Part shown: in pieces, positions 44,203 through 59,916 of the stretch
Layout: every line of letters starts with the position of its first letter
Numbering within the stretch: the stretch's first letter is position 1
DNA from: Paracoccus solventivorans
GTDB lineage: Bacteria; Pseudomonadota; Alphaproteobacteria; Rhodobacterales; Rhodobacteraceae
Direction: 5' to 3'
Assembly (NCBI RefSeq): GCF_900142875.1
Contig: NZ_FRCK01000012.1
Coordinates: forward strand, 27,362-91,361
DNA: 64,000 nt
Program-made: the position numbers and the translations under genes
Notes under the pieces: model-generated
The model's input: only the letters and a program-made list of their open reading frames with translations
Database searches by the model: none
Told to the model about the DNA's origin: nothing

Positions 44203-45650
44203 CGCGCCGTCCCTTCGCGCCACGGCTGGCTTGCGTCCAGCGGGAACACCTTGGCGGGGTTCAGCAGCCAGCGCGGGTCCAGCGCCGACTTGACCTCCAT
44301 CTGGATCGCCATGTCGTCGGGCCCGTATTGCGCCGACATCAGGTCGCGCTTTTCGATGCCGACGCCGTGTTCGCCGGTCAGGCAGCCGCCGACCTCGACG
44401 CACAGCCGCAGGATGTCGCGGCCAAAGGCCTCGGCCCGCTCCAGATCGCCGGGTTTGTTGGCGTCGAACAGGATCAGCGGGTGCATGTTGCCGTCGCCCG
44501 CGTGGAAGACATTGGCGACCTCGAGCCCGTGTTCGCGCGACAGCTCGCCGATGCGGCGCAGCGTGAAGGGCAGTTTCGACACCGGCACCGTGCCGTCCAG
44601 GCACAGGTAATCGCCCAGCCGCCCCATGGCGCCGAATGCCGATTTGCGCCCCTTCCAGATCGCCAGCGATTCGTCGTCGTTGCGGCTGCTGCGGAACTCG
44701 ACCGGATGCAGCGCGGCGGCGATGGCGCGGATACGTTCGGTCTGCTCGGCGATCTCGGCCTCGGAGCCCTCGACCTCGACGATCAGCACCGCGGCGCAGT
44801 CGGGATAGCCGGCGCGGGCAAACCCCTCGACCGCGCGCAGGCACACGTCGTCCATGTATTCGATCGCCACCGGCAGCAGGCCGGAGCGGATGATCCGCGC
44901 CACGCATTCGCCGGCAACCTCGGCGGAATCGAAACCGATCAGCATCGGGCGCGCGCCCTCGGGGCGGGGCAGGATGCGCAGCGTCGCCTCGGTCACGATG
45001 CCCAGCTGGCCTTCGGAGCCGCAGATCAGCCCCAGCAGGTCCAGCCCCGCTGCGCCCGGCAGCGGGCCGCCGATCTCGACGATCTCGCCCGAGGCCAGCA
45101 CCATCCGCACCCCCAGCAGGTTGTTGGTGGTGACCCCGTATTTGAGGCAATGCGCCCCGCCCGAGTTCATCGCGATATTGCCCGCGATGGTGCAGGCCAG
45201 CTGCGACGAGGGGTCGGGCGCGTAAAAGAACCCCAAGGGCGCCAGCTCGCCGCTGACCGACAGGTTGGTCACCCCGGTCTGCACCCGGACAAAGCGGTTG
45301 CTTGTGTCGATTTCCAGCACCTCGCGCAGGCGCAGCGTCGCGATCACCACGCTGTCGGCGGTGGGCAGCGCGCCCCCGGCCAGCGAGGTCCCCGCCCCCC
45401 GCGGCACCACCGGCACGCCCATGTCGTGGCAGATGCGCATGGCGGCGGCGACTTCTTCCGTGGTGCGGGGCAGCACCACCGCCAGCGGCGGGCAGCGATA
45501 GGCGGTCAGCGCGTCGCATTCATAGGCGCGGGTCTCGGCCGGGTCCGAGATCACCGCATCCGCCGGCAGCACCGCCTGCAGCGCCGCCACGATCTGCGGC
45601 TTCTGCGCGATGATCCCCGCATCGGGGACCGGCATCTGGATGGTGGACAT
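44199..45650 (-). CDS. glcD: Glycolate oxidase subunit GlcD
   Basis: 483 aa FAD-dependent catalytic subunit that oxidises glycolate (and often D-lactate) to the keto acid. The PP-loop is VPVVPRGAGTSLAGGALP near residue 85; QLACTIAGNIAMNSGGAHCLKYGVTTNNLLG and VFHAGDGNMHPLILFD with the active-site His follow, and LTGEHGVGIEKRDLM lies near the end. ATG 45650 behind a strong GGAGGGG site. First gene of the operon. Upstream repeats could bind a GntR-type regulator, but no glcC gene is in the window. Confidence 0.96.
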   Translation of the reverse strand: MSTIQMPVPDAGIIAQKPQIVAALQAVLPADAVISDPAETRAYECDALTAYRCPPLAVVLPRTTEEVAAAMRICHDMGVPVVPRGAGTSLAGGALPTADSVVIATLRLREVLEIDTSNRFVRVQTGVTNLSVSGELAPLGFFYAPDPSSQLACTIAGNIAMNSGGAHCLKYGVTTNNLLGVRMVLASGEIVEIGGPLPGAAGLDLLGLICGSEGQLGIVTEATLRILPRPEGARPMLIGFDSAEVAGECVARIIRSGLLPVAIEYMDDVCLRAVEGFARAGYPDCAAVLIVEVEGSEAEIAEQTERIRAIAAALHPVEFRSSRNDDESLAIWKGRKSAFGAMGRLGDYLCLDGTVPVSKLPFTLRRIGELSREHGLEVANVFHAGDGNMHPLILFDANKPGDLERAEAFGRDILRLCVEVGGCLTGEHGVGIEKRDLMSAQYGPDDMAIQMEVKSALDPRWLLNPAKVFPLDASQPWREGTAR

Positions 45651-45909
45651 GGACCCCTCCTCCCCCTCGCGGACCACTGGCAAGTGGTGGCATCCACCCC
45701 GCCCCGGCGCAAGCCCCACGGGTGGCCGGCGAGCGGGCAACCGGCGGCAAGGGCGTGCCGCTGCGGGATGTGTGGATGCAGGCGGGGCCGGGCTGCATCG
45801 TCTCTTGCATGGCGCTTCAGGGGTTGAGGTTTCACCGGCCTTTGCACCGCACAAGCCCGCCTGCCCCTCGCCGCTTCGTGCCCTTCTTGCCTCCCGCCCC
45901 GAAAATGCG
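45651..45909. promoter_or_regulatory. Region upstream of glcD
   Basis: About 260 bp with no supported gene. Close to glcD are two overlapping inverted repeats, CCACT-GGCA-AGTGG (45674-45687) and GGTGG-CAT-CCACC (45686-45698). They lie just upstream of the ribosome site and could be an operator or an mRNA hairpin. No clear -35/-10 was found. Confidence 0.35.
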
Positions 45910-45935
45910 AAAGGCCCGGCGATTGCCGGGCCTTT
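45910..45935 (-). terminator. Terminator of the rpoBC operon
   Basis: 11-bp perfect stem AAAGGCCCGGC / GCCGGGCCTTT with GATT loop, 34 bases beyond the rpoC stop. The symmetric A and T ends would let it work in both directions. Confidence 0.88.
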
Positions 45936-45968
45936 GCCTGTTCATCCGGGCCGCGCGGGCCCGAGGGG

Positions 45969-50183
<4,215 letters not shown>

Positions 50184-50216
50184 CTGAATACCTTGTGAGT
50201 GGCGCGGATGGGGGAA

Positions 50217-50259
50217 GGTGCGTGGGGACCACGCACCCTACGGGCGGCAGGGTGCGTGG
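50217..50259 (-). promoter_or_regulatory. Mutually exclusive hairpins between rpoB and rpoC
   Basis: Three copies of one sequence alternate in direction. On the minus strand they read CCACGCACCC (50259-50250), GGGTGCGTGG (50238-50229) and CCACGCACC (50225-50217). The middle copy can pair with either neighbour (10-bp or 9-bp stem), so only one hairpin can form at a time. No T-run follows. It could tune rpoC translation or mRNA processing; this is inference. Confidence 0.5.
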
Positions 50260-50271
50260 TTGCGCGCAGCG

Positions 50272-54417
<4,146 letters not shown>

Positions 54418-54604
54418 GGAGGTAATCGCCTTTCGTCATCGCGCGGCGGATCGTCGGGGCCCGACCTGCGGCACGCATACGAACATCAGGGGTGCAGCTC
54501 CATTCGTGCCGCGCGTCCCACCGCACAGCTCCCGAACCGCAAACTCGCCCTGAAGGAGACTCGTCCCAGATAGGGTCGCACCAAGTGTCCTTCAAGACGG
54601 GTTC

Positions 54605-54635
54605 GGCAGGGACCGGAAAAACCCCGGACCCTGCC
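54605..54635 (-). terminator. Hairpin between rplL and rpoB (attenuator candidate)
   Basis: 12-bp stem GGCAGGGACCGG / CCGGACCCTGCC with one A-A mismatch and a 7-base loop, 48 bases after the rplL stop. No T-run follows, so partial termination or an RNA-processing site is more likely than a full stop. The same place carries an attenuator in E. coli. The rest of the 265-bp gap shows nothing I can name. Confidence 0.5.
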
Positions 54636-54682
54636 CTTTCCATGCGGCCACCGATGGCGGACCGCCCGACCTCGCGGCCGGA

Positions 54683-55057
54683 TTACTTCAGTTCGACCTT
54701 GGCGCCGGCAGCTTCCAGCTTGGTCTTCATTTCTTCGGCTTCGGCCTTGGCCGCGCCTTCCTTGACCTTGCCGCCAGCTTCCACCAGGTCCTTGGCTTCT
54801 TTCAGGCCCAGGCCGGTGATCGCGCGCACTTCCTTGATCACGTTGATCTTGTTGGCGCCGGCGTCGGTCAGCACGACGTCGAACTCGGTCTTTTCTTCGG
54901 CGGCTTCCGCCGGGCCGGCGGCCGGGCCAGCCATCATCACGGCGCCGCCGGCGGCGGGCTCGATGCCGTATTCGTCTTTCAGGATCGTCTTCAGCTCCTG
55001 CGCTTCCAGCAGGGTCAGGTTGACGATTTGTTCGGCGAGTTGCTTAAGATCAGCCAT
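54683..55057 (-). CDS. rplL: 50S ribosomal protein L7/L12
   Basis: 124 aa acidic stalk protein. The N-terminal dimerisation domain [22 protein letters not shown] is followed by an Ala/Gly/Pro hinge (residues 45-60). The C-terminal factor-binding domain [39 protein letters not shown] comes last. ATG 55057 chosen: longer reading upstream has no family counterpart. It binds L10, encoded just upstream, and recruits elongation factors. Confidence 0.98.
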   Translation of the reverse strand: MADLKQLAEQIVNLTLLEAQELKTILKDEYGIEPAAGGAVMMAGPAAGPAEAAEEKTEFDVVLTDAGANKINVIKEVRAITGLGLKEAKDLVEAGGKVKEGAAKAEAEEMKTKLEAAGAKVELK

Positions 55058-55124
55058 TTTTCCGTTCTTTCCAGAATGTTGTTCCAACGTCGCGGCTTAT
55101 GCGGCCTGACGGGAAGGGATTGCC

Positions 55125-55640
55125 TCAGGCAGCCTCGCGCTCTTCGAGCGTCGAAAGGATACCCGCGATGTTGCTGGCAGGCGCGCCGATCGCACCGGCG
55201 ATGTTGCTGGCAGGGGCACCGATGCAGGACACGATCGAGGCGATAAGCTCCTCGCGCGACGGCATCTGGGCCACGGCTTTCACACCGGCCGGATCCAGAG
55301 CGTTCTCGCCCATGGCGCCGCCAAGGATCACGAACTTGTCATTCGTCTTGGCATAGGCGTCCGCGACCTTGGCCGCAGCCACGGGGTCTTCGGAAAAGGC
55401 GAGAACGGTCATCCCCGTCAGGTAATCGGCGATCGAAGCCGCCGGCTTTCCTTCAAGGGCGATCTTGGCGAGCCTGTTCTTGGCAACGCGGACTGCACCC
55501 CCGGCTTCGCGCATCTGCGCGCGCAGGGCCTGCATCTCGGCAACCGTCATCCCCTCGTAGCGGGCAACCACCACGACGCCAGAGCTTTCAAAGATCTGGC
55601 CGAGTTCCTCGACCACCTGTTCTTTTTGGGCTCTATCCAC
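55125..55640 (-). CDS. rplJ: 50S ribosomal protein L10
   Basis: 171 aa. The N-terminal RNA/L11-binding part includes [20 protein letters not shown] and [18 protein letters not shown] start at 55640 with GGAG upstream. Near the C-terminus the segment [11 protein letters not shown] occurs twice in a row; the DNA shows a 26-bp direct repeat (55165-55190 and 55198-55223, 24 of 26 identical, period 33). This lies in the region leading to the helix that carries L12 dimers. The repeat is in frame and the protein ends normally. Confidence 0.97.
   Translation of the reverse strand: MDRAQKEQVVEELGQIFESSGVVVVARYEGMTVAEMQALRAQMREAGGAVRVAKNRLAKIALEGKPAASIADYLTGMTVLAFSEDPVAAAKVADAYAKTNDKFVILGGAMGENALDPAGVKAVAQMPSREELIASIVSCIGAPASNIAGAIGAPASNIAGILSTLEEREAA
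55165..55223. repeat. Tandem 33-bp duplication inside rplJ
   Basis: Two units, 55165-55190 and 55198-55223, 24 of 26 bases identical, encode two copies of the 11-aa unit [12 protein letters not shown]. Confidence 0.75.
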
Positions 55641-55926
55641 GGTTCACTCCACGTTGGGGGTTTCCCCCCGGCTCACTTGTCCCGGCCGCTTTCGGGCGGC
55701 AGGGGCGGGTCCTTGGGCGATGGACCCGAGAGCGCCCCAAAGGTGGAACCTTTGCGGAAAAATCTCGACTTCCATCTCGGGAAGGACTTAACGGCGTTCA
55801 CGCGCCAGCCCTCCGTCTCGGACAGGAACAGGGCAGCCGCGAATCGCGACTGCGCCTGAAGCGCCCTAGCTAGCGCGACAGCGGCCCGGGCGCAAGCGGG
55901 CAGCGCAGCAGGGGCGGAATGCAAGA
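55641..55926 (-). promoter_or_regulatory. rplJL leader region
   Basis: About 290 bp upstream of rplJ with no supported gene. On the minus strand GCCGC-CCGAAA-GCGGC forms a short hairpin (about 55682-55697). The strand is otherwise G/C-rich with purine tracts near the start codon. Its position matches the L10-L12 binding leader that gives autogenous control in other bacteria. I cannot show the L10 site itself. Confidence 0.35.
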
Positions 55927-55950
55927 CGCCCCGGCACGGCGGCCGGGGCG
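55927..55950 (-). terminator. Hairpin after rplA
   Basis: Perfect 9-bp stem CGCCCCGGC / GCCGGGGCG with a 6-base loop, 24 bases beyond the rplA stop. TCTTGC follows on the minus strand, a weak T-run. Probably a partial terminator or attenuator between rplKA and rplJL. Confidence 0.6.
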
Positions 55951-55973
55951 CTTTGTTCAGGCCGGGGCCGGGC

Positions 55974-56675
55974 TCAGCCCTGCGCGGTGGCCGAGGTCAG
56001 GTCCAGCGACACGCCCGGACCCATCGTCGAGCTGATCGAGACCTTTTTCAGATAGGTGCCCTTGGCGCCCGAGGGCTTCGCCCGGTTCACCGCATCGACA
56101 AAGGCGCGGATGTTTTCCGCCAGCTTTTCCGGCTCGAACGAGATCTTGCCGACGCCGGCGTGGACCACGCCCGCCTTTTCGGCCTTGAACTGGACTTCGC
56201 CGCCCTTGGCCGCCTCGACCGCGGATTTCACGTCCATGGTCACCGTGCCGACCTTGGGGTTCGGCATCAGGTTGCGCGGGCCCAGGATCTTGCCCAGACG
56301 GCCGACCAGCGGCATCATGTCGGGGGTGGCGATGCAGCGGTCAAAGTCGATGTTGCCGGCCTGGATGGATTCCATCAGGTCCTCGGCGCCGACGATCTCT
56401 GCCCCGGCGGCCTTGGCCTCGTCGGCCTTGGGACCGCGGGCGAACACGGCGACGCGCACGTCCTTGCCGGTGCCATTGGGCAGGGTCACGACGCCGCGGA
56501 CCATCTGGTCGGCGTGGCGCGGGTCGACGCCCAGGTTCAGCGCGATTTCCAGCGTCTCGTCGAACTTGGCCGAGGCATTGGCCTTGACCAGCGCCACGGC
56601 ATCTTCCACCGGCAGGAACGCCTTGCCGGCGAATGCGGCGCGGGCGGCGGCTTTCTTCTTAGCGATCTTTGCCAT
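55974..56675 (-). CDS. rplA: 50S ribosomal protein L1
   Basis: 233 aa. [43 protein letters not shown] and [15 protein letters not shown] are L1 hallmarks; the C-terminal [16 protein letters not shown] is conserved. ATG 56675 comes 5 bp after the rplK stop, so the two are co-transcribed. L1 forms the mobile stalk of the large subunit and usually represses its own operon. Confidence 0.98.
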   Translation of the reverse strand: MAKIAKKKAAARAAFAGKAFLPVEDAVALVKANASAKFDETLEIALNLGVDPRHADQMVRGVVTLPNGTGKDVRVAVFARGPKADEAKAAGAEIVGAEDLMESIQAGNIDFDRCIATPDMMPLVGRLGKILGPRNLMPNPKVGTVTMDVKSAVEAAKGGEVQFKAEKAGVVHAGVGKISFEPEKLAENIRAFVDAVNRAKPSGAKGTYLKKVSISSTMGPGVSLDLTSATAQG

Positions 56676-56680
56676 CTGGA

Positions 56681-57133
56681 TCAGCCCTTCACTTCGATGC
56701 CGACGGAACGGGCGGAACCGAGGATGATCTGCATGGCGGCCTCGATGTCGGTGGCCGACAGGTCCTTCATCTTCAGCTCGGCGATCTCGCGCACCTGCTT
56801 GGCGGTCACGGTGCCGGCGGTCTGGCGACCGGGCTTTTCCGAACCCTTGGCGCGGTTGCGCTTGCCCTGCGGCTTCAGGCCGGCGGCCTTTTTCAGCAGG
56901 AAGGTCGCGGGCGGAGTCTTGGTTTCAAAGGTGAAGGACTTGTCCGCGTAATAGGTGATCACCACCGGAATCGGCGAGCCCTGCTCCATCTCCTGCGTGC
57001 GGGCGTTGAACGCCTTGCAGAATTCCATGATGTTGATGCCGCGCTGACCCAGGGCCGGGCCGACGGGCGGGGACGGGGTCGCTTGCCCCGCCTTGATCTG
57101 CAGCTTGAGGCTGCCGACGACTTTCTTGGCCAT
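56681..57133 (-). CDS. rplK: 50S ribosomal protein L11
   Basis: 150 aa. [38 protein letters not shown] is the N-terminal thiostrepton-region domain with the conserved Pro pair. The C-terminal rRNA-binding domain holds [19 protein letters not shown] and IIGSAR-like [10 protein letters not shown]. It is slightly longer than the 141-142 aa standard because of a basic insertion around residues 88-105 ([18 protein letters not shown]). First gene of rplKA. Confidence 0.98.
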   Translation of the reverse strand: MAKKVVGSLKLQIKAGQATPSPPVGPALGQRGINIMEFCKAFNARTQEMEQGSPIPVVITYYADKSFTFETKTPPATFLLKKAAGLKPQGKRNRAKGSEKPGRQTAGTVTAKQVREIAELKMKDLSATDIEAAMQIILGSARSVGIEVKG

Positions 57134-57227
57134 CTGGCCTTCTCCTTATCATCACGCCCCGGGGATTCGGGGCCGACTTAGCGGTGCGGCGCGACCCCTT
57201 GCGGTGCCGCAACCTCCCGCGCACAGA

Positions 57228-57767
57228 TCACGAGGTCTTGGCGACCTGCGTGAATTCCAGTTCGACCGGCGTCGGCCGGCCAAAGATCGAGACGGTCACC
57301 TTCACCCGGCTGGAAATCTCGTCGACTTCCTCGACCATGCCCGAGAACCCCTCGAACGGGCCGTCGGTGACGTTCACCCGCTCGCCCACCTCGAAGCGGA
57401 TCAGGTTGCGCGGCGCCACCTCGGCCCCGCCCTGACCCGAGCGGGACAGCATCTCGTTCACCTCGTCGTCGCGCATCGGCATCGGCCGCCCCTGCGAGCC
57501 GAGAAAACCGGTGACGCGGTTGATCGAGTTCACCAGGTGATAGGTCTTGTCCGACAGATCCATGTGCACCAGCACATAGCCGGGCATGAAGCGACGCTCG
57601 GACGTGACTTTCTTGCCGCGGCGGATCTCGATCACTTCCTCGGTGGGGACGACGACCTCGTCGATCTCGTCCTCAAGGCCCTTTTCGGCCACGGCCTGCC
57701 GGATCGCCTCGGCCACCTTCTTTTCGAAGTTGGACAGGACGCTGACCGAATACCACCGCTTTGCCAT
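57228..57767 (-). CDS. nusG: Transcription termination/antitermination protein NusG
   Basis: 179 aa. The NGN domain starts MAKRWYSVSVLSNFEKKVAEAI; RRFMPGYVLVHMDLSD and VTGFLGSQGRPMPM follow. The KOW domain is in GERVNVTDGPFEGFSGMVEEVDEISSRVKVTVSIFGR. ATG 57767 is chosen because the family begins here; upstream in-frame codons are not conserved. It couples RNA polymerase to Rho and the ribosome. Gaps of about 94 bp to rplK and 177 bp to secE show nothing notable. Confidence 0.98.
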   Translation of the reverse strand: MAKRWYSVSVLSNFEKKVAEAIRQAVAEKGLEDEIDEVVVPTEEVIEIRRGKKVTSERRFMPGYVLVHMDLSDKTYHLVNSINRVTGFLGSQGRPMPMRDDEVNEMLSRSGQGGAEVAPRNLIRFEVGERVNVTDGPFEGFSGMVEEVDEISSRVKVTVSIFGRPTPVELEFTQVAKTS

Positions 57768-57944
57768 CGCCTTGATCGTCCCCTGCTTGAATTCTGCGGC
57801 GCATGACCGGCCGCGTCGGCCCGAAAACTGAAACGGCGCGCAGACCGAATCGGTGCACGCCGCTACCCGGGCAGGTCGGGGGGACATATCCGCCCACCGG
57901 CCGGAATGCAAGCATCGGCAGCCGGCCCGGGGGCCGGCGCCCGC

Positions 57945-58136
57945 TCAGCCCACGGTGCGCAGGACGGTCGAGACGCCGCTGCGGATCAGCAGGTCGACGA
58001 CAAAGAAGAACAGGCTGAACAGCCCGGCCATGACGAACACCATGATCGTGGTGGTCACGACCTCGCGCCGCGCGGGCCAGACGATCTTGGCGGCCTCGGC
58101 GCGGACCTGGCTGATGAACTGGGCGGGGTTGGTCAT
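57945..58136 (-). CDS. secE: Preprotein translocase subunit SecE
   Basis: 63 aa, the short single-span form usual in alphaproteobacteria. PAQFISQVRAEAAKIVWPARREVVTTTIMVFVMAG carries the amphipathic helix with the WP motif; one membrane helix follows at about residues 36-58. ATG 58136 has AAGGGA upstream; a longer reading upstream has no SecE features. Lies upstream of nusG as usual. Confidence 0.96.
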   Translation of the reverse strand: MTNPAQFISQVRAEAAKIVWPARREVVTTTIMVFVMAGLFSLFFFVVDLLIRSGVSTVLRTVG

Positions 58137-58215
58137 GGGCGTCCCTTGCGTTGCAGCCGCCGAAATAAGCCCGGCGCCCCGCAAAGGCAAGTCCGGCCGG
58201 GGCAGCGGCCGGGGG

Positions 58216-58644
58216 CTACAGCGGAAACTCGGGCAGCCGTGACGCCACCGCCTGCGCCAGCGACGTCCCCTCGAGCCGGGCGGCGGTGGCGTCGCGCACC
58301 GCGATCAGCACCGGGCGGATCTCGCATTCCTCGACCGAGCGGCAGTCGGGACAGGGGCGGTATTCGGTGCGGCTGGCGCAGGGGGCCAGCGCCAGGGGCC
58401 CGTCGATCGCGCGCAGCACCTCGGCAAAGCTGATCTGCGCGGGGTCGCGCGACAGCACATAGCCGCCGCTGGGGCCGCGCTTGCCGACCACCAGCCCGCG
58501 CATGCGCAGCTGCGACAGGATCTGTTCCAGGAACTTGCGCGGGATGCTTTCCGACTGCGCGATTTCGGCCGCAGTGGCGCTGGCGCCCCGGCGGGCCAGG
58601 AACAGCATCGCGTGCAGCGCGTGGCGGGATTTCTGCGACAGCAT
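58216..58644 (-). CDS. Rrf2-family transcriptional regulator with a Cys cluster
   Basis: 142 aa. The winged helix is MLSQKSRHALHAMLFLARR to FLEQILSQLRMRGLVVGKRGPSGGYVLSR (residues 1-65), the Rrf2 signature. Four Cys at about residues 90-110 (APCASRTEYRPCPDCRSVEECEI) suggest an Fe-S cluster as in IscR, NsrR or RsrR, so it may sense iron, redox or NO. ATG 58644 is used. Neither of its neighbours is an isc or suf gene. Target unknown. Confidence 0.88.
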   Translation of the reverse strand: MLSQKSRHALHAMLFLARRGASATAAEIAQSESIPRKFLEQILSQLRMRGLVVGKRGPSGGYVLSRDPAQISFAEVLRAIDGPLALAPCASRTEYRPCPDCRSVEECEIRPVLIAVRDATAARLEGTSLAQAVASRLPEFPL

Positions 58645-58690
58645 GATTCGGCATAGGCCGGACCCGGCCGCGGCGCAAGCGCGCTGGCCC

Positions 58691-59569
58691 TCAGGGCGAC
58701 AGCAGCACCACCCCGGGCAGCGCCGCCAGCCGCGCCAGGTCGGCCGCATAGGCCGCGCGGCTGCACGCCACGGTCGCGGCATCGAAGGGTGCCAGCGGCG
58801 GCGCCCCGGGCCCGCGCGGGAACAGCGCCTTGGCCTCTTGCGCCAGCTGCGCGATCTCGGCCGCGGGGCGCTGCAACCCCTGCGTCTGCAGATGCTGCCA
58901 AGCCGGCTGCGACAGCCCCACCACCGCCGCCTCGGGGTCGCCGGCCTGCGCCGCCAGCGCCTGCGGCAGGAACTGCGCCAGGATGCGCGGGCGCAGGGCG
59001 GCGTAATCCTCGTAGCGCCACACCACTAGCCGCGCCACGCCGCGCAGCGACAACAGCCGCCGGGCCAGCCCCGCCCACGACAGGGCGGCGGGGTCGAACC
59101 CGGCCAGATAGGCGTCGAGCTCCCGCTCGAACCCGCCCTGCAACTGCATGGAGAACGCCGAGGCCAGCAGCGCCGAGGGCTCGCGCACCGCCAGGCACAG
59201 CGTGGCGGGCCGGTGCCGCAGCATCCCCAAGAGCCGCCGCAGCCGCGGCGCCGCATCGGGATAGATCAGATGGCCCGGCCCCATCAGCCCCTCGCGCCGC
59301 AGGCTGCCCAGGATGTTTTCCTCGGAGATCACCACCTCGGGCCAGGTCTCGGCGATGCGGTCCAGCCGCCAGCGCAGCCGCCGCCGCTGGCGGCCTTGCG
59401 CCACCCCCGCCCCCAGCACCGGCCCCAGTCGGGCCAGCCCGCCGCGCCATTGCTGCGGGCCGCTGTAATGGATTCCCGCCGCCAGCATCGCGGGCGCCAG
59501 CGCCTGCAATGTCTGCTGCAGATGAGTGGTGGCGGTCTTGTGCGCGCCCAGATGGATCGTCAGCGCCAT
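58691..59569 (-). CDS. Sulfotransferase-like protein
   Basis: 292 aa. The N-terminus LTIHLGAHKTATTHLQQTL is the PAPS 5'-phosphosulfate loop of the sulfotransferase family; VREPSALLASAFSMQLQGGF near residue 130 is the 3'-phosphate motif (R and S of RxPxxxxxS). Such proteins transfer sulfate to a carbohydrate or other hydroxyl, or act as inactive homologues. It begins 28 bases downstream of tRNA-Trp. It may decorate surface glycan, given the exopolysaccharide locus elsewhere in the window, but that is only a guess. Confidence 0.75.
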   Translation of the reverse strand: MALTIHLGAHKTATTHLQQTLQALAPAMLAAGIHYSGPQQWRGGLARLGPVLGAGVAQGRQRRRLRWRLDRIAETWPEVVISEENILGSLRREGLMGPGHLIYPDAAPRLRRLLGMLRHRPATLCLAVREPSALLASAFSMQLQGGFERELDAYLAGFDPAALSWAGLARRLLSLRGVARLVVWRYEDYAALRPRILAQFLPQALAAQAGDPEAAVVGLSQPAWQHLQTQGLQRPAAEIAQLAQEAKALFPRGPGAPPLAPFDAATVACSRAAYAADLARLAALPGVVLLSP

Positions 59570-59597
59570 GTCGCGCGGTCCCGAAATCCGGCTGGGC

Positions 59598-59673
59598 TGG
59601 CAGGGGCAGAGGGACTCGAACCCCCGACCCTCGGTTTTGGAGACCGATGCTCTACCAACTGAGCTATACCCCT
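59598..59673 (-). tRNA. tRNA-Trp (CCA anticodon)
   Basis: 76 nt including the encoded CCA. Minus strand starts AGGGGTATAGCTCAGTTGGT; the anticodon loop is CTCCAAA with anticodon CCA, the T-loop is GGTTCGAGTCC, and the acceptor pairs AGGGGTA with TGCCCCT. Usually next to secE; here two accessory genes intervene. Confidence 0.97.
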
Positions 59674-59744
59674 AGGCCGCCGTCCGATTAAGACAGGACG
59701 CACGCGCACGCAAGCCGGAAATGCGTGCGCCACGGCGCCGCTGC

Positions 59745-59768
59745 CTTCATCTTGCCCCAAATATCCTC
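59745..59768 (-). repeat. Single copy of the GGATATTT interspersed element near tRNA-Trp
   Basis: Minus strand reads GAGGATATTTGGGGCAAGAT and so on to a GAAG end, the same form as the copies at 41700-41773. It lies in the 243-bp gap between the ABC exporter stop and the tRNA. A CCGGATGATCCGG palindrome at 59833-59845 in the same gap may be part of a transcript end. No gene is seen in this gap. Confidence 0.55.
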
Positions 59769-59916
59769 GCAGGCTTCCGAGCGCCCGGAACAGGAGGCGG
59801 ATCGGAAAAAAGCCCACAAGGCTGTTGTCCGGCCGGATGATCCGGTGGGACATTTTCAGCGGGAAAGGCCACGGCAATGCCGAGGAAGCGCCGCCCCCGG
59901 CCGCAACATCCCGGCC

